Shown here: positions 50,486-62,239 of the stretch, piece after piece
Position numbering within the stretch: the stretch's first letter is position 1
How the letters are laid out: each line of letters starts with the position of its first letter
Source of the DNA: Juglans regia
Taxonomy: Eukaryota; Streptophyta; Magnoliopsida; Fagales; Juglandaceae
Length of the DNA: 64,000 nt
Assembly: GCF_001411555.2 (NCBI RefSeq)
Contig: NC_049912.1
Span: 26,173,722-26,237,721 of the forward strand
Reading direction: 5' to 3'
Notes under the pieces: model-generated
What the model saw: only the letters and a program-made list of their open reading frames with translations
Told to the model about the DNA's origin: nothing
Database searches by the model: none
Translations under genes and position numbers: made by a program

Positions 50486-53400
50486 ATGGAGACGAAACTG
50501 AGCTGGGAGCAATTCAAAGGCCAAACAAGGCTGCCGAAATTCGCTATCCCAAAACGCTATGATCTTTTTCTCAAACCCGACCTCTCGGCTTGTACTTTTT
50601 CTGGTACCGTCCAAGTTAGCCTTGACATCATCGAAGGTACAAAATTCCTCGTCCTAAATGCTCTCGAAATTGTTATCCAGGAAGTCCGGTTCACCGACTC
50701 CAATAACCAAGTAACAACTAATCTGACTCTTGCTCTCTATGATGATGGTCGCATGGATTTTTTTTGGGTTTTTAATATATGTTTGTTTCTTAATTTTCGC
50801 AGACATATAGGCCGTGTGATGTTGTTTTGGAGGGCAATGATGAGATACTGGTGCTGGTTTTTAAGGAGTTGCTTAATGTTGGTGAAGGAGTTTTGTGGAT
50901 TGAGTTTTCTGCAGCCCTTAACCAGCACTTGATTGGTTTCTATAAATGGTATGCTCTTTTTCTTTTTTCTTTTTTCTTCTCCAAATTCGATGCAAATATT
51001 TTTCTTTTCTTTTCTTGTTAGGGCTCTGAGATGACATGGTTAATTTTGAGCGACCTTTTTGTAATATTTGGAGCCCTTCCTCTGTTTAGTTCCTAAGAAT
51101 ATCAGGGAAAAGAAAAGAAAGTGGACATTTTGAATTCTAAATTGCTATCGATAATGATCAAATGCACAACAAATCCACGAATTAAACACGACCTGAAACA
51201 ACTACGTTAATGAATCACGGAGATGCATGGATTGGGATGAACCAAACCTGAAGTAAAATATTCATGCTATGAATTAACCTTTTCCTATATGGATGGTGGG
51301 GTGAAGAAGAATATGGCAGCCACTCAGTTTGAACCTGTGGAGGCAAGGCGGTGCTTTCCTTGCTGGGATGAGCCTGCTCTTAAGGTATGTGTAATTAAAA
51401 ATTTCTTTTTACCTTGAAATAATTTACTGTCTTACACCTTTTCTTTTCTGGACAAGTTAGTATATTATGTATACATTCCTAGGTAAAACTGTGGGGCCTA
51501 GGATCCCTACAATCGTCCCTGAAGATTCAAACCACAGTGCTAAAGAACTAAAATAAGGTAAAACAGGCATGCAAAACAAGAAATTAGGACCAGCAGAGTG
51601 ATTCCGATCTCATGTATTCTTGGCCAATGGATTTATTCTTGGCCAATGGATTGTGATATTGGCCAAGAAAAGGGTCACCTATAAGTGGTTTGAGTTAGCA
51701 GTCCAGTGAGAGGACCTCCAAGAACCTCTACAGCAATCTCCATGAGACATGGAGGCTGCAGTAGGGCAAGGTGCATTGGATCGATATGGAACTGTAGTGG
51801 TGTCAGTTGGTTGCACAGTGGCAGATCTGGTGATTTTTGTCTGGACAAAAATTGGGGAGAAGTGAGAAGAGAAAAAAGAGAAAAGGGAGAGCTAGTTTGA
51901 GAGGGTGGTGGAGAGAAAGAGGAGGAACACTTCTCCCTCTCTCCGGTGGGCTGCACGAAATGGTTTGGCATGGGGCACATGGGTGTCGCACAGAGAGGTG
52001 AGAAAAAGGCAAACATGGCTGTTTTACTGTCTTATTTCCATGCTTCTTTTGTAATTAGTATTTGCATGCTTTTTGGAACACAGGTAGAATATCAAGAATT
52101 ATAAATGACACTCTTATGATCTGTTTTAAGGAGAAAAAAATATTCCTGTTGATTTGTTATGAAAGAAACAGGCATCAGGTGTGTTTTTTTTATGGTGATT
52201 ATGTTTTTTTTTTTTTTATGAATTGGGTACTCATGTTTGTTCGCAAGTAAGTGATTATGTTTTTTGCTGTTTAATTTACCTTGAAAAACTAAAAATTTCT
52301 CTTTGCTGCTCTGTCATTCTTTACAGGCCACATTCAAGATAACACTAGATGTGCCATCAGACTTGACAGCTTTGTCTAATATGCCAATTGCTGATGAAAA
52401 TCTTGAAGGAAATATCAGGACTGTTTACTTTGAGGAATCTCCAATCATGTCAACCTATTTGGTGGCTGTTGTTGTTGGTGCCTTTGATTATATTGAAGAA
52501 ATGACAGCTGATGGTAGGCATATATGGCATAGTCTTACTCCCAAAATAGAAATAACAATGTTGTTATGAGCTGTTTCTCTGTGCATGCAGGGATTAAGGT
52601 TCGTGCATATTGTCCTGTTGGAAAGAGTGATAAAGGGAAGTTTGCTTTAGATGTTGCTGTAAAGTCACTTGATATATTTGCAAAGTAATTTCACTGTTTT
52701 CTTCTTGTACATTCTATGTTTTTCACTATTGTTATTACAGAGATAGACTTATTATAATTAATTCAACAGTACACATAGTGTTACACCCCAGTAAGAAATG
52801 GTAGTGTTTGGCCTATGCTTGCGTTAAAGGGATGGTGAACTTTTCAGTACTTCTTGCATGCCAAAACAGAATGGATTTATTTTCCCCCCTTTTTCTCTCA
52901 ATTCATTGGTAAACATGAAGGAACAATTTATCTTCTCTGAATTATATGAATGTACCCAAATCAAAGACCTGATACACTTGGATCTTCCCTCATGGATTCT
53001 TTTCAAAAAATTCCTAATCCACAAAGACTGCTCTATACCATGGGGTAGGTGACAAGGAATAAAAAGACTGCTAAGCGTTCTCTTTTTTGGGTCGGGAGAA
53101 GAGTATTTATGTTCTCTGCAGTGATAATGCTACTCAAACCAGCTTTTGGGCCTCATTTAGGTACTTCTCAACTCCTTTCCCACTTCCAAAACTGGATATG
53201 GTTGCCATCCCTGAATTTGCTGGTGGGGCTATGGAGAATCATGGGTTGATCACATACCGTGAAAATGATCTACTTTACGATGAGTTGCTTTCTTCAACAG
53301 CTAGGAAACAACGTGGAAGTTACATTTCTAAACAAACTTTTGGCTCATTTTTCTCTTTTGCAGTTTGATGCTGCCTAAAAATAGTTAATCAACTATGAGT

Positions 53401-55081
53401 CCTAGAAGCTCCTGTTTGTCAAGAAATGAAAGTTCAAACCTATCTTTTCTTTTTAATTATGTGACTTTATATCCATTTCCCCTTTCCTAGATCAGAACAT
53501 ATTGATGATTGCTTGACTCGGCCAAACAATAAAGGGTTTAGGGAGCAAAGGCAATAAGAAAAAAATCTGGAAACCAAGGGATCTATTTCAATAAAACCGT
53601 AAAAAGCACGAAGAATAATTCTTTATTTATCTCTTTAATACTTGTATATGTTCTTTAAATCATCATCTTGTTTTGTCAGCTCGTAATTGTTGTGTCACAT
53701 GAAGTGGCCCATCATTGGTTTGGCAATCTGGTAACAATGGAGTGGTGGACTCATTTATGGCTTAATGAGGGATTTGCAACATGGGTACATCGCAGTTGTA
53801 TTATATTAATCTTCCACTTGCAGAACATTACATTGGACTCAATTTTGAAATGTTTGTATCTGTATTCAATCTTAAATTTCCAGGTAAGTTATATGGCCAC
53901 TGACATCATATTTCCAGAGTGGAAAATATGGACTCAGTTTCTTAAACAAACAACTTATGGCCTACGTGTGGATGCACTGGAACAATCACATCCAATTGAG
54001 GTAAAGCATGGTAAATCTTCAAGCTAAAACTTCCTGCTAACGCATCACTTGTGCATATTAAGTTAAAATTTTTTTAGTGAATTCAGAGATAAAAATAACA
54101 TTTTATAAAAGGAAAACTGCTTCTGGAATTTGCCTCCGGACTCGATTTTCACAATGCACTGAGTGTCACCAAAGTAAAGTTAGTGACAAATTGTCAGCGT
54201 TAGTGACAAATTGTCAGCTCATTGTATGTATGTGCAGGCATACATATGCACGTGTGTTGAGCACTACCTAGAAGAAGGGGGATGATAGTTATGGAAATCT
54301 CTTGTAATCCAACTCCGAAGAATTGAGCATCCAATCTATTATATCTTCTTAAATTATGCTAATAACCCAGATATGTCCTTCACATGCTGATTTTCATATT
54401 TTCAGGTGGAGGTACATCATGCTCGTTCCATACTAGAAGTAGCCGATGATATCAGCTACAATAAGGGATCTGCTGTCATTCGAATGTTGCAGGGTTATCT
54501 TGGCGATCGAATGTTCCAGGTGAGAATTCCTGTTCTTAACTTGTAGTGTCGGGTTCTGTTTGGATGGAGGGCCAAAGATTGACTCCATATTTTCATAGTT
54601 ACATTTCACGAGCATTGGTGGAAAATATTTTCATAGTTACTATTTGGAATTTATGGCTTAACACCGTTTGTTTGGAAAACTTTTATTGAAAATTTCTGCC
54701 ACTTTATAAACCTCAAGATTATCATGTTCTTGTCTGATCATATTTTATGCTAATAATGCTACTTTCTCTCTGATCAGTGGGTGGCCTAAAAAATTTGTTG
54801 GTCCTTAGGGTTTTACTCAGGATGCTATTGCCATGTATATTCTTCTTAGGTCTTTTTCTGGGTTGAAACTCCATATTGTAGGTAGGTATCTACAAATGTG
54901 TTAGAAGCCAGAGTTGTTTCGCTTTGAAAATCAACCCGCACATTGTATCTATTATATTAGTCCTGTTGGAAGCTTGCTCTGATCCTTATTCTCTGGTTAT
55001 TGTCAACAATGTCTTCAATTCTCTCATTTTTTTGGTGCTGGAGACCTTAATATTACATTTTCAGAGAAAATGAGAATCTTA

Positions 55082-55230
55082 GGCCTCGTTTGCATTCAAA
55101 ACCCACCTCAACTCATCTCATCTCATCATTACAACTTTCTCAAATTCCCACACAAAATATAATAAACAATTCAACTTTTATTCTACTATTCACAAACCAT
55201 CTCAACTCATATCTGAATTCAAACCACTCC
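55082..55230. mobile_element. Tourist-like MITE (GAGATGAG family), copy 3
   Basis: A 149-bp element in the reverse orientation to copy 1, flanked by TTA (55079-55081 and 55231-55233). Left end GGCCTCGTTTGCATTCA, reversed right end GGAGTGGTTTGAATTCA. It lies in an aminopeptidase intron. Confidence 0.75.
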
Positions 55231-56403
55231 TTAGTCATCCCAGGAGTTTATATTGGCCGGTAGGTTTCTTAGATAATTAAAAAATTGCCTGCTTAAATTT
55301 ATTAACAAAAATGGCTAAAGTTATGGAGCATGTTTTATAGTATGCACTCACTCCTTTTAGTTTCTGCTTCTTGAATGTGATCATTTTACTGTGCAACAAG
55401 TGGATTGAAATCTAAGTTGGCCAAATTACATCCTTAATGCCGTGACTTCTTATTGAAACCAGAAATCTTTAAGTTCATACATAAAAAGATATGCTGGAAA
55501 AAATGCAAAGACTGAAGATTTATGGAGCATTCTTTCAGAGGAATCTGGCGTGCAAGTCAATTCAATGATGGAAGCTTGGACAAAGCAAAAGGGATATCCA
55601 GTTATCTCTGTAAAATCCAGAGATAACATTTTGGAATTTGAACAGGTCTAATCATTGATTAGCAACCAAACATTCATCTTTATCTTTTACCATATTTATT
55701 ATCTTGGGAACTCTGACACAGTTTTAGGATCTGCAGTCGCAATTCTTGTCATCTGGTTCGCATGAAGACAGACTATGGACTGTTCCAATAACCTTGTCCA
55801 TTGGGTCATATGACAGGCACAAGACTCTGCCTCTGGAAACGAGGTTTGGGGAATTGGATATATCTGAACTCGTTCGCTCTGCAGATGAAAATTCAAGCTC
55901 ATTCAAGGAAAAGAATGAAGACAATTGTGATGAACATTTATGGGTCAAGGTTAACATTGATCAGAGTGGTTTCTACAGGGTTGAATATGAAGACAAGCTG
56001 GCAGCCCGGCTTAGAAAAGCCATGGAGGGAAATTACTTGTCAGAAATGGATAAATTCGGTGTGTACCACGTCCAACGATTAATTAATAACTGATCTAGTG
56101 TTGTACCAGGCATGCTGTATTCATTGACAACTGATCACCAAGGGTGAACCATGATGAATTTGAGAATTTGGTGCCTGATTCATTGGATGGGTGTCACACC
56201 AAGGCGGCATCTGTATGACTAGAGTTTGGCCGACTTAAGGCTACATACTTGCTCTTTCTCTCTCTCTCTCTCTCATCCACTTTTAAATACACACGAATGA
56301 ACCAAATAGCATGTGTTATACATGTTACCTCTTTTTATATTCAATTCCTTTACTGGGTGGTTCATCTCTATTTTTGACTATATGCAAACAGTCAAAATAG
56401 CTT

Positions 56404-56507
56404 ATAACTCTGTTTAAATCTCATTTTCAGGAATTTTGGATGATGCATTTGCTCTATAACTCTGTTTAAATCTCATTTTCAGGAATTTTGGATGATGCAT
56501 TTGCTCT
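56404..56507 (+). repeat. Perfect 52-bp tandem duplication spanning a 3' splice site
   Basis: Units 56404-56455 and 56456-56507 are identical (ataactctgtttaaatctca ... catttgctct) and include the polypyrimidine tract, the CAG acceptor and the first 25 bp of aminopeptidase exon 12. Use of the first acceptor (exon start 56431) meets TAA within nine codons; only the second (56483) keeps the frame. Confidence 0.9.
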
Positions 56508-57797
56508 ATGTATGGCTTGCAAACAATCACTCTCATTGTTACTTTCCTTGATGGATGCATACAGGAAAGAGCTGGATTTTGTTGTGCTGTCGAAACTCGT
56601 TGACGTATGGTAACTTCTGTATCTTGATGATGTTACCATGTACACCAATTATTTACCAGAACTTATTAAGTGATATATGCTACAGGTCTGTTATAAAGTT
56701 GTGCAGATCTCAGGTGATGCCATCCCAGATCTAGTGAACGAGTTGAAACAATTTTTCATGAATCTCCTCCTGTTTTCTTCAGAGTAAGAATCACCCTATG
56801 TATTAAGTATGCTTATAGTCATCTTCATTCCAGCCTATTGGTCGCAGGACAACGATTGAAACCTCATTTTAATGAAATGTTAGGGTAAGGTGTATGCATA
56901 ATTACTGCCAACATGGAAAGACTGGAAAGAAATATCCTTGTGGTACCTTGCAATTTTTCATTGACATTCAACCGAGTTTTTCAAATATCAAGCTATCAAA
57001 AATGAATATCTTCATGACTTCATCTGATTTTTGCAGTCTCCTTAGCATCACATTCAATTTGTTGTCATATTTTTCTATGTTGTTTATATAGAAAATCTGG
57101 CTGGGAATCAATTTCTGGAGAGAGTCATTTAAGTGCACTACTAAGAGGAGAAGTCCTTGTGGCCTTGTCTACTTTTGGCCATGATAACACTCACAAAGAA
57201 GCAATACGGCGCTTTCAGGCATTTGTGGATGATAGAAATACTCCACTCCTTTCAGCTGACACTAAAAGGGTAATAGTTTGCCCTCTATATCTAAATCACT
57301 TTCTCACTCCAAGGAGTCCATCTGAAGTTGAGATGCTGTATTGTATGCTCTGCAGGCCGCTTACATTGCTGTAATGATGAACACTAGCACCACAAACAGG
57401 AATGGGTTTCAGTCCCTATTGAATGTTTATAAAGAAGCAAATACGGTGCAGGAGAAAGAACGGGTCTTATGTAAGATTTAGTAACATTTGAACTGAACGT
57501 GGAGTCTGAAAATCCACTATCCTGTCTCTTTTGTGGGTGAAAGTCACATAGATTTAATTTGATCCTTTGGGCCTTATACAGGTTCTATTGCATCTTGTCC
57601 AGACCCAGATATAGTCCTTGAGGTTCTGAACTTCATGTTGTGTGATGAGGTATTTACGCCGTGCCTACTCAATTATGGTTCTTAAATAGCTTCATCTTCT
57701 TTTCTGGTCTTAATGGCTTCATCTTCCTTGCTGGTCTTACTGTCTTATGATTTGTGCAGTCTTAGGGTGTGCAACCCCGCACAATCCCTTAGAAAAA

Positions 57798-58094
57798 AGA
57801 GAAATGATTGTTGCAATCGTGAGTGCGCAAGGGCCGTGTAATCACTTTGAAAAAAATGAATAAATATGGGATCTACATAAAAAAATTTAATTTTTTAATA
57901 GCGAATCCTACTCTTTTTTAAAGTGATTGCATGACGCTTATGTACTCCACGATTGTATGTAGCATTACTCTAGAAAAAAAGTGGGGCGTGCCTGAGATCC
58001 ACATGAAAAATTTGACTTTTTCATAGTGGGTCACTTTTTTTCAAAGGGACTGAGCGTGGCTTGCACACTTTAGGAGTGTATTAAGCATTACTCT
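57798..58094. mobile_element. MITE (agagaaatgatayttgca family), copy 2, with a related partial unit
   Basis: 57798-57972 matches the element at 26692: left end agagaaatgattgttgcaat and reversed right end agagtaatgctacatacaat are inverted repeats. A second shorter unit (57973-58094) repeats the plan (gtgggtcactttttttcaaa ... taagcattactct). Both lie in an aminopeptidase intron. Confidence 0.6.
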
Positions 58095-59438
58095 ACTTTA
58101 TCTCACTATCCTTTCAGGTTCGAGATCAAGATGCCACTTATGTGCTTGCTGGAATAAGCTCAAAAGGCGGTGAAGTAGCATGGAGATGGTTGAAGGTATG
58201 CATCTCCGGGCAACATCATCATGTTGGTTCTTACTTTTTGACAACTATTATCATATTGGGTTTCATGAAATAATTGGGAGTGTGTCCAATTGGTGACATT
58301 CTTGGGAAAAATATTACAAATGAGAGTTAGGAAGCAACTAGTAATATCGAATGTTATTGAAGGTTTCCCTCTGAATTTTACAATTTGGCGAGTCTTGTTT
58401 ATTCGGTGATGATGCAGGAGAATTGGGAGTTGATCTCCACCAAATATGGTGGTGACGGAATGCTAATCCAACATTTAATTCGGGACGTTATCACATTGGT
58501 AAGCAATTTGGCCTCGTTGAATAGCACAGTGGTACATGTCCTGCGTCTTTAATTCTCATTTTCATAAATGCAGTTTTCTATGATCCATTTGCTGATTAGG
58601 TCAGTAGAAATTCTGTGCAGATTGATTTGGTCAACTATTATACATTGATATGTGCAATTTGTTCTGATCAAATAGTACTTGGATACATTACAGTTGAACT
58701 TGTTAAGCTTAGTGGGGTTGCAGTCTTGTTGCCTACCGTCCGCCTATACCCTTGATCAGTGAGGCATGGACCAAATGTGCTACAATAAAGATTCAGATTC
58801 ATTTATTATTTGAGAATATATCACTTCTGAAGGGTGTGTTCCTCATTTAAAAAACCTCCTTTACAAGTTTGGTGGGTTAATCTTACGATGAACTTCTTCA
58901 CTGCCAAAGAATCACTCCCAAATTACTTAGGCATGCCCAAGAAAACACTATGATGCATAGTTGTTTATTAATGTTGGAGCTATCTGCTAATCAAAGTACT
59001 CCTTTTGGGATGAGTTTGGAGATACTCATGGGCCTCATCGTTCCCACCCCTCCCTTTTACAATCACTTGGACTTAAAACTGTAGAGTCTGGACATTAGTG
59101 CTGAATTGAATGATGGAATTGAGTAACCTATGTTGGTGCATATATATCTACTCATTTAAAAGCATCTATGATATGTCGTGTAGTTATGTTTTGGTATAGC
59201 CATCATTAGTGACTTTCAAAACAAATAGACTGACTCGAATTTTGTCATCTGCCAGTTCTGCAGCAATGAAAAGGCAGATGAGATAGAAGCATTTTTTGAA
59301 AGCCGCAAGCGTCCTTCTTTTGATATGAACTTGAGGCAAAGCATTGAGCAAGTCCGAATCAAAGCGAGGTGGGTTGAGAACATAAGGCGTGAACAATCTC
59401 TACGAGACCAAATCAAACACTTGGCTCGCAAGAAGTAA

Positions 59439-61011
59439 GGATCAAGGTGCTTTTAAGTTCTTGTTCGAATTTGAGAATTTCGAGTAGAATAAAGATGGAC
59501 ACATGAAGTGGGTCGTATAACATTTCTTGCTCATTTAATGTTGTTCGAAATATTCATTTGGACAACAATAAATGTTGTAGGACCTACTTCATGTGTTTTT
59601 CTCTCTTCCACTTGAAACTCTCAAATTCGGTCAGAACTTCAGGAAATCTTCTTTATAAGAAGTAATAGCTTTCAATTTGATTCAAAGCTATACGCTGTGA
59701 ACATGATTATGTTAGACTGACGAGCTATTGACACTACATGCTCGAAAAATCGGGTGCCATATGCACGTGTTGTAAATAAATAAGTCTTAACTGGTTGTGT
59801 TTAAATAGTGATGTATTCTCAGATATTCTATGAATAATAATAAAAAAATAATGAAAAAGTAATGATAGAACATTGAATAGTACTAAATAATAGTGAAAAA
59901 AGTAAGTAAAAAGTAATAATAAAATAATAAATAGTAATGAGATATTCTCATAATATCTGAGAATACTTATCCAAACTAGGCTGACCATGAACAGGTCAAT
60001 TTAGTCAACCCGATACCATAAATCAACTAATTTGGAAGCAAGTTAACAAGATTATATATTCCCCAGCTCCTACAACATTGTTATGAAATGTGTTATGAAA
60101 ATGTATTGTATGTATATCATTATTTATTATCTGCATAACACCTAAAAGTTATGATTAGTTATAAAGAGACGTGCCTGTCCATTACTTATAGCGATTCTCA
60201 TTGATGCCCGTCAGGGAAAACACCTCTTCAAGATCAACTTGAGCGCTTCAAGTACAATATACTCTGTCCATGTGGATTTTTGCAAATAACATTATATGCT
60301 CTATAAATATTGTATAACTCACTTTATATGTCGGCAGTCTCTCGCACTTGTAGAGATCTTGATCCTCAATAAAGAGCCGTTTCGTTGCCTAATCTCCCTT
60401 ACCCTAAAGTTGGTTATATATGAAGCAAAGTTACTTCTCCCAAAACTACTACTTAGCTGTAACGTGCCGGGAACCATTCCATTTTCTGGTGACTACTTGA
60501 TCTCGAACAAGCACACGAAGAAAGACAGCTAAAGAACAAACACAAACATACCAAAGACCACAAGCTTAGAATTAAATACAAATCCTCACACGATCATAGT
60601 ATATGCAATCCATCCCTGCAACACGCAGTAACAAATGCATTAAAGAACAGCAGGAAACAAAAAAACAAGTGATTGAACTTTGAAGGAGAAGAAAAGATTC
60701 CTGTGCCAAAGGAATTCATGTCTAACTATGTATTATCAGATTCACGTGTGTTGTCGGAGCAGCTAACTCGAATAGAAGCTCCAGACAAAAAAGAATAATT
60801 CATATATTTTCAAGTCGGTGTTTAGAACATATTTAATAAAGTGTTTATATGATATAATTTAATTTATTAGATATATTTTTAAATTTAAATTTTACGGATG
60901 GTATTCTGTACAACAACTCAAGAATAGAATAGCTCTAGTGAAAAATAAAGAAAAACAAAACGAAAAGGACAATCGAAAGCAAAAACAGTCCAGCCATTCC
61001 AACTTCAAACT
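59439..61011. other. Spacer between the aminopeptidase and the DUF761-like gene, with an inverted-repeat element
   Basis: Convergent 3' flanks. At about 59766-59985, tattctcagatattctatga and, reversed, tattctcagatattatgaga form an inverted-repeat element with a taatagt-rich core. Nothing else recognised. Confidence 0.45.
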
Positions 61012-61938
61012 CTAACTTGGGCCTGTTCCTTGTACGGTTTCTGCATCTGGGCTTTGTCGTGGTTCTGTATTGAATCTACCCCTGCCTTGCCTCTCATTGA
61101 TGGAATTCATCTTCTCCAACTTCAAACCAGCTCTAAACTTTGCAACGAAGGTATCAGCTTTGGTGTTAACATCCGGGCTCGGACAGAACATCGGCATCGT
61201 CGTTGGAACTCGACCGTCCTTCCCAGCTGCGCCACTCGAAGAATTACCCTCCTCATCATCATTTAAGTCCTGAGGAAAGCTTCGTGAGCTAGTATTGCTT
61301 TTCGTCCTAACAAAGTCACCATGCACCACAAGCTTCCAGCCCCGCATTTTGAACGGCGGCAGTGACGGAGGTATCGGAACCAGTGGAGACTCATTACCGG
61401 ATCTCAGGTTTCCGTTGCCACCATTGAAACTGTTTGTCTTAACTGGCAGCGGAGGTTTACTGGCCGTAATAGGCCCTCTTCCAGACTTGGTTGTTGATGC
61501 TGCTCGCACTGTCTTAGCCCATGCTGGTGGCGGCGGAGGAGGTGGGGCCGGTGATGCATCTGATTGAATTTTCTTGGTCTTTCCCTTTTTCGTAGAGAAC
61601 AGATTGTGAAACACTGACGAAGGAGGCGGAGGGGGTGGCTGAGGCGGAGGGGGCGATGGTGGTGGGTATAAAGGAAGATAGGAAGTAGGTTGGGGTTCTA
61701 GTATAGTGTCGAAATTTTTGACACTTTTCTGTCTTTGTTTCTTCTTCCTCCTCCTCAGCGAGCTCAAGAAATGATCTTTGGCGCCAGAAGAGCCTCCTGA
61801 GGACCTCTTCTTCTCATTCTTGCCTCCAGTTCGTTTCTTCCGTATGTTGAGACAATGGAGGCGGTGGTGGTGACTGTAGGGGTTGAAGATTCTTGGCTTC
61901 CTCTGAATAAGTTTTTCCCAGGTTTTCAATCTTTTCAC
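61012..61938 (-). pseudogene. Proline-rich DUF761-like protein gene, 5' end removed by a copia insertion
   Basis: Uncharacterised plant protein type: a basic, low-complexity N-terminal part, proline runs near residues 93-110 and 130-137, then a conserved C-terminus with FCPSPDVNTKADTFVAKFRA and GLKLEKMNSINE, typical of DUF761-like proteins. The frame runs 309 codons without an ATG at its upstream edge (GTG at 61938) and enters the copia LTR ten bases later. So the true start, and probably a membrane-spanning N-terminus seen in relatives, lies beyond the transposon and outside the window. Function unknown. The remaining frame is open, so the insertion is probably young. Confidence 0.65.
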
Positions 61939-61947
61939 GGTGGTATT

Positions 61948-62157
61948 TGTAGGGGATTCCAGTAAATCAGCTATTGATTTACGGAATCCTCATTTATCTT
62001 ATCCTCCTTGATTATAGGAGATAAGGTTTAGAAGATGTAGTTTGTATTTGTAATTTATCCTTTCCGGTTTTATCTCATTGTATTTCAAATCATACTCTAT
62101 TTCACATGTTTATATAAATGGAAACCATCACCCAGAGAAGGTGTGGTGATTTTTACA
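61948..62157 (+). repeat. 5' LTR of the copia element
   Basis: Starts TGTAGGGGATTCC and ends GATTTTTACA, so it has the TGTA...TACA inverted ends; about 210 bp. The right limit could be a few bases longer. Confidence 0.7.
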
Positions 62158-62167
62158 AATATTGTTA

Positions 62168-62180
62168 TGGTATCAGAGCC
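62168..62180 (+). other. Primer-binding site (initiator tRNA-Met)
   Basis: TGGTATCAGAGCC matches the 3' end complement of plant initiator tRNA-Met, the usual copia primer-binding site. Confidence 0.9.
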
Positions 62181-62239
62181 AGGTTCACTGGTATCTCAGA
62201 GGATTGGGCACTGAATTTGCTAATTTTTCTACTGCCCAG

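Larger units (their letters stand above)
50486..59438 (+). pseudogene. M1 aminopeptidase (APM1-like), exons open but two splice sites damaged
   Basis: Zinc metallo-aminopeptidase of the puromycin-sensitive type; plant APM1 acts in auxin-related trafficking and root growth. Nineteen exons follow the family: 50486-50710, 50803-50948, 51286-51384, 52327-52513, 52591-52684, 53161-53314, 53680-53784, 53884-54000, 54406-54519, 55463-55645, 55737-56058, 56483-56604, 56686-56783, 57092-57269, 57356-57470, 57582-57649, 58118-58195, 58418-58498 and 59256-59438. GGAMEN (exon 6) and zinc motif HEVAHHW...WLNEGFATW (exon 7) are intact, and no exon has a stop. Yet no AG acceptor precedes exon 3, and the exon 6 donor reads CGT^ggaagt instead of ^gtaagt. 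Either a recent pseudogene, an alternatively spliced gene, or sequence error. It would give about 885 aa if whole. Confidence 0.85.

Noticed and set aside
51706..52016. Frames in the third aminopeptidase intron as an inserted gene
   Set aside because: Possibly old repeat sequence, but I could not identify any domain or element ends.
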